Shown here: piece after piece, positions 10,855-19,939 of the stretch
How positions within the stretch are numbered: position 1 is the stretch's first letter
How the letters are laid out: each line of letters opens with the position of its first letter
NCBI RefSeq assembly: GCF_000612665.1
Contig: NZ_HG942046.1
Coordinates: 62,001 to 126,000 of the forward strand
Source: Neobacillus dielmonensis
Lineage (GTDB): Bacteria > Bacillota > Bacilli > Bacillales > Cytobacillaceae
Direction: 5' to 3'
Length of the DNA stretch: 64,000 bases
Made by a program: the position numbers and the translations under genes
The notes under the pieces: generated by a model
What the model was told of the DNA's origin: nothing
What the model saw: the letters and a program-made list of their open reading frames with translations, nothing else
Databases searched by the model: none

Positions 10855-11943
10855 TTGGAACAAATTACAACAACTAAGACAAAACCAACTTTAAACGTAA
10901 AAAAATCAATCTATTCTCTGCAGCTGCAGGAACTAAAGGATTGGCTTTCCGAAAATGGTGAAAAAGCCTTCCGTGCCGAGCAAATTTATGATTGGCTGTA
11001 TAAAAAGCGAGTAACCTCTTTTGAGGATATGAGCAACTTGTCAAAAACTCTAAGAGAAAAATTGACAGAAGAATATCAAATTACAACATTGAATACTGTC
11101 ATTCAGCAAACTTCCTCTGACGGAACCATCAAATTTCTTTTTGAACTGCATGATGGATTTTCCATTGAAACGGTACTGATGCGGCATGATTATGGAAACT
11201 CTGTTTGTGTAACCACCCAGGTCGGTTGTAGAATCGGCTGTACGTTTTGTGCCTCCACACTTGGTGGGTTAAAGAGGCACTTGGAAGCAGGAGAAATTGT
11301 GGCACAGGTCGTTAAGGTCCAAAAAGCTCTTGATGAATTTGGCGAACGAGTGGATTCTGTTGTAATTATGGGTATTGGAGAACCTTTTGATAACTACAAT
11401 AATATGCTCGCCTTTTTAAAAATCATCAATCATGATAAAGGGCTAAATATTGGTGCGCGGCATATTACAGTTTCCACCAGCGGAATTATTCCAAAAATTT
11501 ATCAATTTGCTGATGAAAACATGCAAATAAATTTTGCTATTTCCCTTCATGCCCCTAACACAGAGCTTAGAACAAGACTTATGCCAATAAATAAAGCTTT
11601 TAAACTTGATGACTTAATGAAAGCAGTGCGTTATTATATCGATAAGACAGGTAGGCGTATAAGCTTTGAGTATGGGTTATTCGGCGGAGTAAATGACTCG
11701 ACAGAGCACGCCGAGGAGCTTGCCGATCTGATCAAAGGGATTAAGTGCCATGTCAATCTAATCCCGGTCAATTATGTACCGGAACGTGATTATGTCCGAA
11801 CCCCTAGAGATAAAATCTTTGCTTTTGAACGGACTTTAAAAAATCGCGGAATTAATGTAACAATTCGCAGAGAGCACGGTCATGATATAGATGCAGCATG
11901 TGGACAACTTCGTGCAAAGGAGCGGAAAGAGGAGACGAGGTAA
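10855..11943 (+). CDS. rlmN: Dual-specificity RNA methyltransferase RlmN
   Basis: Radical SAM enzyme that makes 2-methyladenosine at A2503 of 23S rRNA and A37 of some tRNAs. 362 residues. Seen: the 4Fe-4S motif C-x3-C-x2-C at Cys125, Cys129 and Cys132, the [11 protein letters not shown] region and the C-terminal [18 protein letters not shown] block with the second catalytic cysteine. The start is TTG at 10855 preceded by AAGGTG. It starts three bases after rsmB and ends three bases before prpC. Confidence 0.95.
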   Translation: MEQITTTKTKPTLNVKKSIYSLQLQELKDWLSENGEKAFRAEQIYDWLYKKRVTSFEDMSNLSKTLREKLTEEYQITTLNTVIQQTSSDGTIKFLFELHDGFSIETVLMRHDYGNSVCVTTQVGCRIGCTFCASTLGGLKRHLEAGEIVAQVVKVQKALDEFGERVDSVVIMGIGEPFDNYNNMLAFLKIINHDKGLNIGARHITVSTSGIIPKIYQFADENMQINFAISLHAPNTELRTRLMPINKAFKLDDLMKAVRYYIDKTGRRISFEYGLFGGVNDSTEHAEELADLIKGIKCHVNLIPVNYVPERDYVRTPRDKIFAFERTLKNRGINVTIRREHGHDIDAACGQLRAKERKEETR

Positions 11944-11946
11944 GGT

Positions 11947-12699
11947 ATGAAAGCAGTATTCTTGACAGACCGAGGAAAAGTACGTCTTCACAATGAGGAT
12001 GCCGGTGGTGTTTTTTTAAACCCTGACGGCATCCGTCTTGCCATTGTTGCAGATGGGATGGGCGGTCACCGTGCGGGTGATGTAGCAAGTGATATGACAT
12101 TAACGCAACTCAAAAGCGAGTGGGAAAAAGCGACTGGAATTGAAACAGCCGATCATGCAGAGAAATGGTTAAAGGAATATATTACAAAAGTAAATGGATT
12201 GCTTTTAGACCATGCCACTAATAACAGTGAATGTGATGGCATGGGAACCACCATTGTAGCCGCTATTATTACGGATGGATTTGCTACGGTTGCCCATATT
12301 GGTGACAGCCGTGGTTATCTATTAAATGAGACCGGCTTCAAACAAATAACGGAAGATCATTCTCTTGTCAATGAACTGGTCAAAACTGGACAAATTTCTA
12401 AAGAAGATGCGGAACACCATCCACGAAAAAATGTATTAACTAGGGCATTGGGCACTGAAAAAGTAGTGGATATGGATATTTCCACTATCATGTTTGAAGA
12501 AGGGGATGTTCTCCTTTTATGCTCTGATGGGCTTTCCAATAAAGTCAGTGAAAAGGAAATGGAAGAACTTCTCAAAAAGGACGAAGAACTGAAACAAAAA
12601 GCAACTACATTAATTTCACTTGCAAATCAATATGGCGGCGAGGATAACATTACTTTGGTAATTGTTGAGTTTTCTGAGAGCATTGAGGGTGATGTTTAG
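11947..12699 (+). CDS. prpC: PP2C-type protein serine/threonine phosphatase PrpC
   Basis: Mn/Mg-dependent phosphatase that reverses PrkC phosphorylation. 250 residues. Seen: metal and phosphate motifs in order, NEDAGG, VADGMGGHRAGDVAS, GTTIVAA, AHIGDSRGYL, LCSDGLSNKVS and YGGEDNITLVIV. The stop codon (12697-12699) touches the prkC ATG (12700), so kinase and phosphatase are made together, as in other Bacillales. Confidence 0.96.
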   Translation: MKAVFLTDRGKVRLHNEDAGGVFLNPDGIRLAIVADGMGGHRAGDVASDMTLTQLKSEWEKATGIETADHAEKWLKEYITKVNGLLLDHATNNSECDGMGTTIVAAIITDGFATVAHIGDSRGYLLNETGFKQITEDHSLVNELVKTGQISKEDAEHHPRKNVLTRALGTEKVVDMDISTIMFEEGDVLLLCSDGLSNKVSEKEMEELLKKDEELKQKATTLISLANQYGGEDNITLVIVEFSESIEGDV

Positions 12700-14679
12700 A
12701 TGTTAATCGGTAAACGATTAAGCGGCCGCTATAAAATATTGGACATGATTGGCGGAGGGGGCATGGCAAATGTCTACTTGGCCCATGATATGATCCTTGA
12801 CCGAGATGTAGCCGTAAAGATGCTCCGGCTTGATTTTGCTAATGATGAAGAGTTTATCCGCCGGTTCCATAGAGAAGCACAGTCAGCTACCAGTTTAGCA
12901 CATCCTAATATTGTCAATATATATGATGTTGGGGAAGAAAACGAACTTTATTATATTGTGATGGAATTCGTCGATGGTCAAACATTGAAACAATACATAC
13001 AGCAGAACTCTCCTATAAGAGTCGAGGAGACCATAGAAATTATGCGGCAACTGACTTCTGCCATTTCCCACGCTCATCATAATCACATCATTCATCGGGA
13101 CATTAAACCGCATAATATTTTAATAGACCATGACGGCAATGTGAAAGTTACAGACTTTGGGATTGCTATGGCCCTTAGCGCAACGGCCATTACGCAAACT
13201 AATTCTGTTTTAGGATCAGTCCATTATTTGTCACCGGAACAAGCACGCGGTGGGATGGCAAATCGTAAATCAGATATTTATTCATTGGGAATTGTTATGT
13301 TCGAATTATTGACTGGCAGGCTGCCATTTTCCGGTGAATCTGCTGTGTCTATAGCCCTAAAGCATCTTAATTCAGAAACACCATCTGTAAGAAGGTGGAA
13401 TCCTGATATTCCACAAAGCGTAGAAAACATCGTGTTAAAAGCAACGGCTAAAGACCCATTTCATCGATACAACACTGTAGATGAGATGGAGGAGGATTTG
13501 CGCACTGCTCTGAATCCAGAACGTATGGACGAACCAAAGTTTACAATTCCAATAGATGATGAGGCAACAAAAGCCATCCCTATCATTACCAATGATAAAC
13601 CATTAAAAAACTTAGATGAGACTTTGGTGCACGGTAATAAAAAGCACATAAACCCTGTAATGAATCAAGATAATCCAGAGAATAAAAAGAAAAAGAAGAA
13701 AAAATGGCCCATTGTTCTTATCTCCACCTTTGTTGTTCTAGCCATCATTGGTATTTTATCCTTTTTATTTTTGCCAGACATGTTGACAGCTAAAGAGATC
13801 AAGGTTCCAGATGTTAGCGGAATGAATGTGGATGACGCTGTTTCAAAGCTGAAGCTTGAGGGCCTCAGTGTTAGTGAAAAAATTGAAATAAACGACGAGG
13901 AATTTAAAAAGGGCCAGGTCATCAAAACGGATCCAAAAGCAGGAACTTCATTAAAGGAAAATTCCAAGGTTGCCTTATATATTAGTCTTGGTAAGGAAAA
14001 ATATGAATTGTCTGATTACACAGGACGATTATATGATGATGTCGTAAGCCTATTAGATGATTTAAACTTTAAAGATATCAAGAAAACAGAAGTTTTTGAC
14101 GAGCGGGATCCTGGCACCATTATCAGCCAGATGCCAGAAAACGGCAAAAAGGTAATCCCAGAGGACACTGTATTAGAATTTGAGGTTAGTAAAGGACCTG
14201 AAAAGATTGTTTTATGGGATCTTAAAGAATACACTTTAAAAAGTGCTCAGGAATACGCCTCACAAGTTGGTTTGACACTTGATGCCACTGAAGAACAATA
14301 TAGTGAGACAGTACCAAAGGGATTGGTTATTTCTCAGGACCCTGCACCCAATACCGAATTGAAAAAAGGTGATAAGGTAAAGGTGATTATATCAAAGGGG
14401 AAAGAAGAAAAACCGCCAAGGATCGAGAATGTAGAAATCAATATCCCATATGATCCGACGGTACCTGGACCGCCAGGGCAAAAACAAACGGTTATCATCT
14501 ATATAGATGATATGCATCATAACATTACGGAACCTGCACAAACACTGGAAATAACCGAACCTAAAGTTGTTCAGATACAATTAGAAATTCCTTACAACGG
14601 GGTGGCGAGTTACCAGGTAATTAGTGGAGATAAAGTGATTGAAAAAGGAAAAGTCAACTATGCGGAAGTCGAAGAATAG
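12700..14679 (+). CDS. prkC: PASTA-domain serine/threonine protein kinase PrkC
   Basis: Membrane receptor kinase that senses peptidoglycan fragments; in B. subtilis it controls spore germination and cell-wall metabolism. 659 residues. Seen: kinase domain about 10-270 with the glycine loop GGGGMANV, Lys40, HRDIKPHN with catalytic Asp134, DFG 152-154 and a Thr-rich activation loop (TAITQTN). A lysine-rich stretch leads into one membrane helix at about 336-357. Outside the cell lie three PASTA repeats (about 363-432, 433-501, 502-568) and a C-terminal Ig-like domain after a proline-rich linker. RBS GAGGGTGAT overlaps the end of prpC. Confidence 0.96.
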   Translation: MLIGKRLSGRYKILDMIGGGGMANVYLAHDMILDRDVAVKMLRLDFANDEEFIRRFHREAQSATSLAHPNIVNIYDVGEENELYYIVMEFVDGQTLKQYIQQNSPIRVEETIEIMRQLTSAISHAHHNHIIHRDIKPHNILIDHDGNVKVTDFGIAMALSATAITQTNSVLGSVHYLSPEQARGGMANRKSDIYSLGIVMFELLTGRLPFSGESAVSIALKHLNSETPSVRRWNPDIPQSVENIVLKATAKDPFHRYNTVDEMEEDLRTALNPERMDEPKFTIPIDDEATKAIPIITNDKPLKNLDETLVHGNKKHINPVMNQDNPENKKKKKKKWPIVLISTFVVLAIIGILSFLFLPDMLTAKEIKVPDVSGMNVDDAVSKLKLEGLSVSEKIEINDEEFKKGQVIKTDPKAGTSLKENSKVALYISLGKEKYELSDYTGRLYDDVVSLLDDLNFKDIKKTEVFDERDPGTIISQMPENGKKVIPEDTVLEFEVSKGPEKIVLWDLKEYTLKSAQEYASQVGLTLDATEEQYSETVPKGLVISQDPAPNTELKKGDKVKVIISKGKEEKPPRIENVEINIPYDPTVPGPPGQKQTVIIYIDDMHHNITEPAQTLEITEPKVVQIQLEIPYNGVASYQVISGDKVIEKGKVNYAEVEE

Positions 14680-14723
14680 ACCTATGTGGATAAAAATGAA
14701 AAGAAAAGGCAAGGAGGCTTGCT

Positions 14724-15605
14724 ATGCCTGAAGGGAAAATTATAAAAGCACTTAGCGGTTTTTATTATGTTCTTCATCATGATCAGTTAATCCAATGCCG
14801 CGGCAGAGGGGTTTTTCGGAAAAACAAAGTAACCCCTCTTGTTGGCGATGATGTTGTATTTCAAGCTGAAAATGAACTGGATGGATATATTTTGGAGGTA
14901 AAGGAAAGAAAAAATGAATTGGTCCGTCCACCAGTGGCAAACATTGACCAGGCCATCCTTGTTTTTTCAGCTGTAGAGCCAGATTTTAGCACAGTCCTGT
15001 TGGACCGTTTTCTGGTGCTAGTGGAATTTAATCAAATCATCCCGATTATTTGCATTAGCAAGATGGATTTAACGAACCAAGAACAGGAAAAGCAGATATT
15101 GAATTATGCGGACCAATATAAAGAGGCTGGATATGAGGTTATTTTAACTTCTTCCGAAACAGAAACCGGCATAGAACAATTGCAGCCTCATTTGGAGAAC
15201 AAAATATCTGTATTTGCCGGACAGTCTGGTGTCGGCAAATCTTCTTTATTAAATGTATTACGACCGGACCTTGACTTAAAGACAAATGATATCTCAACCC
15301 ATCTTGGTAGAGGCAGGCATACTACCAGACACGTAGAATTGATTTGGGTTGGAAACGGTCTGGTGGCAGATACCCCTGGCTTTAGTTCATTAGATTTTAA
15401 TGAAATAGAGGCGGAACAATTAACTAACTGTTTCCCTGAAATACAGAGAGCTAGCGAAAATTGTAAATTTCGTGGCTGTCTTCATGTCAGTGAACCTAAA
15501 TGCGGGGTGAAAGAAAAGGTGGAATCCGGGGAAATTCCTGATTATCGCTATGAACATTATTTGAATTTCCTACAGGAAATAAAAGATAGAAAGCCGAGGT
15601 ATTAA
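14724..15605 (+). CDS. rsgA: Ribosome small-subunit-dependent GTPase RsgA (CpgA)
   Basis: Circularly permuted GTPase that acts late in 30S assembly; in B. subtilis (CpgA) it is also a PrkC substrate. 293 residues. Seen: N-terminal OB fold, then G4 (ICISKMDL) before G1 (GQSGVGKSS at 166-174) and G3 (DTPGFSS), which is the permuted order. The C-terminal zinc site is visible as Cys-x-Cys-x-His-x-Cys residues in [29 protein letters not shown]. Lies in the prpC-prkC-rsgA-rpe run. Confidence 0.96.
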   Translation: MPEGKIIKALSGFYYVLHHDQLIQCRGRGVFRKNKVTPLVGDDVVFQAENELDGYILEVKERKNELVRPPVANIDQAILVFSAVEPDFSTVLLDRFLVLVEFNQIIPIICISKMDLTNQEQEKQILNYADQYKEAGYEVILTSSETETGIEQLQPHLENKISVFAGQSGVGKSSLLNVLRPDLDLKTNDISTHLGRGRHTTRHVELIWVGNGLVADTPGFSSLDFNEIEAEQLTNCFPEIQRASENCKFRGCLHVSEPKCGVKEKVESGEIPDYRYEHYLNFLQEIKDRKPRY

Positions 15606-15607
15606 CT

Positions 15608-16252
15608 ATGGTGAAAATTGCACCATCAATCCTCTCTGCTGATTTTTCAAAATTAGGTATGGAGATAACAGCAGTGGAGAAAGCTGGAGCGGATTATATC
15701 CATATTGATGTAATGGATGGGCATTTTGTGCCGAATATTACAATTGGACCTTTGATTGTTGAGGCGATCCGCCCAATTACTAAACTTCCGTTAGATGTTC
15801 ATCTTATGATCGAAAATCCCGATCAATATATACAAGCGTTCGCTGAGGCTGGTGCCGATTATTTAACTGTCCATGTGGAAACATGCCGCCATCTTCACCG
15901 AACCATTCAAAATATAAAATCAACTGGTGTGAAGGCTGGGGTTGTCCTTAATCCAGCGACTCCTGTGGAGACCATCCAACATATCATTAAGGATGTAGAC
16001 ATGGTTTTATTGATGTCAGTAAACCCTGGATTTGGCGGCCAACAGTTCATACCTGAGGTGCTTCCGAAAATCTCCAAGGTGAAAGAATTGGCTGAACAAA
16101 AGGGTGCGAACATTGAAATTGAAATCGATGGAGGAGTCAATCCCCAGACTGCCAAGCAATGCATAGAAGCTGGAGCCACTGTTCTTGTTGCGGGTTCGGC
16201 CATTTATAATCAGCCGGAATATGCTGAGGCTATTTTGAGCTTAAGAGGGTAA
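15608..16252 (+). CDS. rpe: Ribulose-phosphate 3-epimerase
   Basis: Interconverts ribulose-5-phosphate and xylulose-5-phosphate in the pentose phosphate pathway. 214 residues forming a TIM barrel. Seen: [13 protein letters not shown] at the N-terminus, [12 protein letters not shown] with metal ligands, [18 protein letters not shown] (phosphate loop) and [11 protein letters not shown]. It starts two bases after rsgA and is followed immediately by a strong terminator, so it is the last gene of the long operon. Confidence 0.97.
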   Translation: MVKIAPSILSADFSKLGMEITAVEKAGADYIHIDVMDGHFVPNITIGPLIVEAIRPITKLPLDVHLMIENPDQYIQAFAEAGADYLTVHVETCRHLHRTIQNIKSTGVKAGVVLNPATPVETIQHIIKDVDMVLLMSVNPGFGGQQFIPEVLPKISKVKELAEQKGANIEIEIDGGVNPQTAKQCIEAGATVLVAGSAIYNQPEYAEAILSLRG

Positions 16253-16254
16253 TA

Positions 16255-16280
16255 AAAAAGCCGGCCGATGCCGGCTTTTT
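16255..16280. terminator. Bidirectional-looking terminator after rpe
   Basis: A perfect 11-bp stem, AAAAAGCCGGC against GCCGGCTTTTT with loop CGAT. The A-run and T-run make it usable on either strand. It lies between the rpe stop and the thiN start. Confidence 0.9.
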
Positions 16281-16302
16281 GCTATCCGGACGGGAGAATG
16301 TA

Positions 16303-16950
16303 ATGATTATTAATATTTTAGCAGGTGGCCCTGAAGACCTTCTTCCTGATTTAACGGAATATAATGAGAAGAATACGGTTTGGGTGGGTGTCGACCGTGG
16401 GGTTTTTCATTTGTTGAAAAGAAAAATATCCCCTAACATTGCCTTTGGCGATTTTGATTCAGTATCATCGCTTGAGTTAGAGTATATCGAAAACTCAGTG
16501 AGCGAATTAAGACGGTTTAAGCCGGAAAAGAACGAAACCGATATGGAGCTCGCGTTAAATTGGGCACTGGATCAAGATCCTAAGACAATTCACATATTTG
16601 GAGCAACCGGGGGCAGGCTGGACCATTTATTGGCCAATATTCAGTTGCTAATGGTATCGCTGAATAAAAAAAGCCAAGCTGAGGTATCTTTAATAGACCG
16701 TAATAATATTGTTTTTCTTAGGAGTCCTGGTATATATACCTTAACAAAAATAGAGGCAATGAAGTACATTTCATTTGTTCCATTAACGCTCGATGTTAAC
16801 AATCTTACGCTGGAAGGATTTAAATATCCGCTGACAAATCATCATATTTCACTTGGTTCCACACTGTGTATAAGTAATGAACTAATTAGCGATTATGGTA
16901 CTTTTTCATTTTCCGAAGGCATATTAATAGTGATAAGAAGTCATGATTAA
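16303..16950 (+). CDS. thiN: Thiamine pyrophosphokinase
   Basis: Converts thiamine to thiamine diphosphate using ATP. The frame is open from a TTG at 16279 inside the rpe terminator, but ATG 16303 (MIINILAGGPED) with GGGAGAA upstream gives 215 residues, the normal length. Seen: the acidic substrate loop FGDFDSV, NETDMELALNWAL and the GATGGRLDHLLANIQLL motif. A 47-codon reading frame overlaps its stop codon, and spoVM lies further on. Confidence 0.94.
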   Translation: MIINILAGGPEDLLPDLTEYNEKNTVWVGVDRGVFHLLKRKISPNIAFGDFDSVSSLELEYIENSVSELRRFKPEKNETDMELALNWALDQDPKTIHIFGATGGRLDHLLANIQLLMVSLNKKSQAEVSLIDRNNIVFLRSPGIYTLTKIEAMKYISFVPLTLDVNNLTLEGFKYPLTNHHISLGSTLCISNELISDYGTFSFSEGILIVIRSHD

Positions 16951-17086
16951 TATGGTTATTGCTACTATCCGAAGGAAACCTGATGCCCTGCTTGAAGTGC
17001 TATTGCCTTATTTTATTGGTACTGATTTTTTCCGATTGAATAGTATGGTAGGGGCAGCGAAAGCTTTCATGAATAAGCATATGTGA
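16943..17086 (+). CDS. Small hypothetical ORF (47 aa) between thiN and spoVM
   Basis: Not recognised. An ATG at 16943 overlaps the end of thiN by eight bases and the frame stays open for 47 codons to TGA 17084-17086, covering almost the whole thiN-spoVM gap. A second possible start is ATG 16952. The protein begins MINMVIATIRRKPDALLEVL and ends with an A/K-rich stretch and KHM; the N-terminal part could form an amphipathic helix. No convincing ribosome binding site is visible (AAGAAG only). It could be a chance ORF or a remnant; the position is what makes it worth recording. Confidence 0.3.
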   Translation: MINMVIATIRRKPDALLEVLLPYFIGTDFFRLNSMVGAAKAFMNKHM

Positions 17087-17106
17087 GATTTGTGAGGAGG
17101 GACAGT

Positions 17107-17190
17107 ATGAAATTTTATACGATTAAACTGCCGAGATTTTTAGGCGGAATTGTCCGGGCGATGATTGGTGTGTTTAATAAGAAAGAATAG
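17107..17190 (+). CDS. spoVM: Stage V sporulation protein SpoVM
   Basis: Tiny amphipathic-helix protein that binds the convex outer face of the forespore membrane and anchors SpoIVA to start spore-coat assembly. 27 codons, read directly from the sequence: it begins MKFYTIKLPRFLGGIVRAM and ends IGVFNKKE. The B. subtilis protein is 26 residues and near-identical over the first 19; the Pro in KLPRF and the hydrophobic helix are kept. A strong RBS (GAGGAGGGA) precedes the ATG by five bases and a terminator follows. This is the best evidence that the organism forms spores. Confidence 0.95.
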   Translation: MKFYTIKLPRFLGGIVRAMIGVFNKKE

Positions 17191-17218
17191 TATAAAAGAG
17201 TCAAACTTGTAAACCGAC

Positions 17219-17243
17219 AGCACCCTGATTTGGGTGCTTTTTA
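17219..17243 (+). terminator. Terminator after spoVM
   Basis: Stem AGCACCC / GGGTGCT with a 6-base loop, followed by five T and further AT-rich sequence. Confidence 0.85.
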
Positions 17244-17287
17244 ATTTTTGTGTAATTGGGGAAGCATAAAGTAATAGGACGGACATA

Positions 17288-17314
17288 GAAAAAAGCATCC
17301 TAATTCAGGATGCT
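17288..17314 (-). terminator. Terminator of rpmB (reverse strand)
   Basis: Stem AGCATCCT / AGGATGCT with loop AATTC. On the reverse strand it is followed by six T, right after the rpmB stop. It sits about 45 bases from the spoVM terminator, so the two convergent units are separately closed. Confidence 0.85.
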
Positions 17315-17327
17315 CTGACACGATGTA

Positions 17328-17516
17328 TTATACGCGTTCAACTTTACCGGATCTTAGTGCTCTTGCGGAAACCCAAACACGTTTTGGTTTTCCATCAACA
17401 AGAATACGTACTTTTTGCAAGTTTGCACCCCAAGTACGCTTGTTAGCGTTCATAGCGTGTGAACGTGCGTTACCAGTTGTGGTTTTCTTACCAGTTACTA
17501 CACATTTGCGTGGCAT
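17328..17516 (-). CDS. rpmB: 50S ribosomal protein L28
   Basis: Structural protein of the large ribosomal subunit, 62 residues. The only protein gene in the window on the reverse strand. Seen: N-terminal [20 protein letters not shown] and [15 protein letters not shown], both highly conserved in the L28 family. Only one of the usual zinc-type cysteines is present (Cys5), so this looks like the zinc-free form. RBS GGAGGGAAAATAG precedes the ATG on the reverse strand. The inverted placement between spoVM and yloU is conserved in Bacillus. Confidence 0.97.
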   Translation of the reverse strand: MPRKCVVTGKKTTTGNARSHAMNANKRTWGANLQKVRILVDGKPKRVWVSARALRSGKVERV

Positions 17517-17673
17517 CTATTTTCCCTCCTTAACTTACCAATCACTTAAAACAAAAAATCATTGGATATAGAAAAATGGCCTAGCCAAATTTTCTAGCCT
17601 AAAGATACCTTAATAATTTATCATACAAGTGAAGTGATTGCAATAGTTGTATTAAAAGCTTTCAAGAAAAAAG

Positions 17674-17691
17674 CCTTGACAATTGTCAAGG
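17674..17691. repeat. 18-bp perfect palindrome upstream of yloU
   Basis: CCTTGACAATTGTCAAGG reads the same on both strands. It contains a TTGACA hexamer in each orientation and lies in the divergent rpmB/yloU intergenic region, about 100 bases before the yloU start. There is no T-run, so it is not a terminator. It could be an operator for an unknown repressor or a paired -35 element (a TATAAT lies 20 bases downstream on the + strand). Confidence 0.6.
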
Positions 17692-17719
17692 ATAAATGGT
17701 TTATAATAAACAAGCAGGT

Positions 17720-17748
17720 ATGACTTTTATTATTTTTGCCAGTATAGT
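17720..17748 (+). promoter_or_regulatory. Putative promoter of yloU-yloV
   Basis: ATGACT at 17720-17725 and TATAGT at 17743-17748 with a 17-base spacer, about 45 bases before the yloU ATG. An alternative is TTGACA 17676-17681 with TATAAT 17702-17707, but that spacer is 20 bases. No good promoter is seen for rpmB on the other strand; a TATGAT at 17620-17625 (reverse strand) lacks a matching -35. Confidence 0.4.
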
Positions 17749-17794
17749 AAAATGACTGTAGTTATTGAGCAATTATCTGAAGGGGGAACGATTC

Positions 17795-18157
17795 ATGTCC
17801 ATTGAATTAAAAACAAAGTACGGACAAATTGATATCGCAAACGAAGTAATCGCAACCATTGCTGGTGGTGCAGCAATTGAATGCTATGGAATCGTTGGAA
17901 TGGCCTCTAAGAATCAAATTAAAGATGGATTTACCGAAATTTTAAGAAAAGAAAACTTTACTCGCGGTGTAATCGTTCGCCAAGAAAACGAGGCAATACA
18001 TATTGATATGTACATAATTGTAAGCTATGGAACAAAAATTTCCGAAATTGCTCACAACGTGCAATCGAAAGTAAAATATACCCTCGACCAAACGGTCGGA
18101 CTTGCCGTCGATTCGGTAAATATTTTCGTTCAGGGAGTTCGTGTGACGAACCCATAG
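17795..18157 (+). CDS. yloU: Asp23/Gls24 family envelope stress protein YloU
   Basis: Asp23-family protein of 120 residues; members are membrane-associated or alkaline-shock proteins of Firmicutes, molecular role not settled. Seen: YGQIDIANEVIATIAGGAAIECYGIVGMASK and the C-terminal DQTVGLAVDSVNIFVQGVRV, typical of the family. The start at ATG 17795 is set by the RBS AAGGGGGAA; the frame is open 30 bases further up without an RBS. It is paired with yloV, as in nearly all Firmicutes. Confidence 0.93.
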   Translation: MSIELKTKYGQIDIANEVIATIAGGAAIECYGIVGMASKNQIKDGFTEILRKENFTRGVIVRQENEAIHIDMYIIVSYGTKISEIAHNVQSKVKYTLDQTVGLAVDSVNIFVQGVRVTNP

Positions 18158-18172
18158 TAAGGAGGAAGGTTT

Positions 18173-19846
18173 GTGTCAATTACAGCATTAGATGGAAAAC
18201 GTTTTGCTGAGATGGTCATACAAGGTGCCAACAACTTGGCAGTCAATGCAAAAATGGTAGATGCATTAAACGTTTTTCCAGTGCCCGACGGTGATACTGG
18301 GACAAATATGAATTTATCCATGACCTCCGGGGCAAAAGAAGTTAAAAATAATGTGCAGGAACATATAGGCAAAGTCGGTATCGCCCTGTCAAAAGGACTA
18401 TTAATGGGGGCACGGGGGAATTCCGGGGTGATCTTGTCTCAATTATTCCGAGGATTCTCTAAAGCGATTGAATCTAAATCAAGCTTAACAGCAAAAGAAT
18501 TTGCCCAAGCATTTGAGTCAGGTGTGGAGACAGCTTATAAAGCCGTTATGAAACCAGTAGAAGGAACGATTTTAACAGTGGCAAAGGATGCCGCCAAAAA
18601 GGGAGTTCAGGCTGCTCAAAAGTCAGACGACATTATTGTTGTAATGGAAGAAATTACTAAAGAAGCAAAAGCTTCCTTAAAGCGGACACCTGACCTGCTT
18701 CCAGTATTAAAAGAGGTTGGCGTTGTTGACAGCGGCGGCCAAGGACTGGTTTGCGTCTATGAAGGATTTTTGGCCCAGTTAAAAGGAGAAGAACTTCCAA
18801 ACGTGCCAACCGAGATGCCTTCTATGGATGAAATGGTAAACGCTGAACACCACAAAAATGTTCAAGGATTTATGAGTACGGAAGATATTGTTTTTGGCTA
18901 TTGTACAGAATTTATGGTTCGATTTGAAAAGGAAAAAACTGATAAGTTTCCTTTCGATGAGACAGATTTCCGCAATGACTTAAGTAAGTATGGAGATTCA
19001 TTATTGGTCATTTCTGATGACGAAATTGCCAAGGTGCATATTCACTCTGAACAGCCGGGAGAAGTGCTTTCTTATGGTCAGCGCTATGGAAGCTTAATTA
19101 AAATAAAAGTTGAAAATATGCGCCAGCAGCATTCTGAAATTGTAGGCACGCAAACGCCGCTTGTTTCAGAACAGCTGCCAAAGGAGCAGAAAGAATTCGG
19201 GATTGTGACTGTATCGATGGGTTCTGGAATAGCTGAGCTATTTAAAAGTATAGGAGCCCATGCCGTGATTGAAGGCGGACAAACCATGAATCCAAGTACG
19301 GAAGATATTGTGAAGGCAGTAAAACAGGTAAATGCAAAAAAAGTATTTATATTGCCAAATAATAAAAATATAATTATGGCTGCTCAACAAGCTGCTGATG
19401 TGGCTGAAGAGAATATTTACGTGATTCCGTCAAAAACTGTCCCGCAAGGCCTAGCAGCATTACTGGCTTTCAATCCTTCCACGGATGCCAAAGTCAATGA
19501 AGCGTCCATGAATGATGCATTAAATCATGTGAAATCAGGACAAATCACATATGCGGTTCGAGATACCCAAATTGATGGCCTCGATATCGAAAAAGATGAC
19601 TTTATGGGGATCTTAGAAGGTAAAATTACCGTTAAAGATAAAGACAGAGGAAAAGCGGCCGAGGAGCTTCTTGCACAAATGCTGGATAGCGAATCGGAAA
19701 TACTAACCATTATTTACGGGGAAGATGTTACTGAACAAGAAGCGGCAGACCTTACACAATTTGTAGAAGAACACTACAGTGATGTGGAGATTGAATTGCA
19801 CAATGGCAAACAGCCATTATATTCCTACATCTTTTCAGTTGAATAA
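18173..19846 (+). CDS. yloV: DAK phosphatase-domain protein YloV (FakA-like fatty acid kinase)
   Basis: 557-residue protein with an N-terminal DhaL-type nucleotide-binding domain and a C-terminal DegV-partner region. The Staphylococcus aureus homologue FakA phosphorylates fatty acids held by FakB (DegV) proteins. Seen: DALNVFPVPDGDTGTNM (metal-binding Asp residues), GARGNSGVILSQLFRGF, and VVDSGGQGLVCVYEGF. GTG start with RBS AAGGAGG. FakB proteins are not in the window, so use as a fatty acid kinase is inferred. An intrinsic terminator follows. Confidence 0.92.
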   Translation: MSITALDGKRFAEMVIQGANNLAVNAKMVDALNVFPVPDGDTGTNMNLSMTSGAKEVKNNVQEHIGKVGIALSKGLLMGARGNSGVILSQLFRGFSKAIESKSSLTAKEFAQAFESGVETAYKAVMKPVEGTILTVAKDAAKKGVQAAQKSDDIIVVMEEITKEAKASLKRTPDLLPVLKEVGVVDSGGQGLVCVYEGFLAQLKGEELPNVPTEMPSMDEMVNAEHHKNVQGFMSTEDIVFGYCTEFMVRFEKEKTDKFPFDETDFRNDLSKYGDSLLVISDDEIAKVHIHSEQPGEVLSYGQRYGSLIKIKVENMRQQHSEIVGTQTPLVSEQLPKEQKEFGIVTVSMGSGIAELFKSIGAHAVIEGGQTMNPSTEDIVKAVKQVNAKKVFILPNNKNIIMAAQQAADVAEENIYVIPSKTVPQGLAALLAFNPSTDAKVNEASMNDALNHVKSGQITYAVRDTQIDGLDIEKDDFMGILEGKITVKDKDRGKAAEELLAQMLDSESEILTIIYGEDVTEQEAADLTQFVEEHYSDVEIELHNGKQPLYSYIFSVE

Positions 19847-19860
19847 GAAACGGCTAAAAT

Positions 19861-19887
19861 AGAAGGGTGTGTTATCCCTTCTTTTTT
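19861..19887 (+). terminator. Terminator after yloV
   Basis: Stem AGAAGGG / CCCTTCT with an 8-base loop and a run of T. Confidence 0.85.
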
Positions 19888-19939
19888 GTTGTGGAATATA
19901 CTATATGAACAATCCGGATAAACAAAGGGAGAGTTATCT

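Noticed and set aside
17323..17571. 82-codon + strand ORF across rpmB
   Set aside because: Mirror frame of the L28 gene, which has an RBS and terminator on the reverse strand.
17674..17691. Reading the yloU palindrome as a transcription terminator
   Set aside because: No T-run on either strand and only a 4-base loop with an AT-rich stem.
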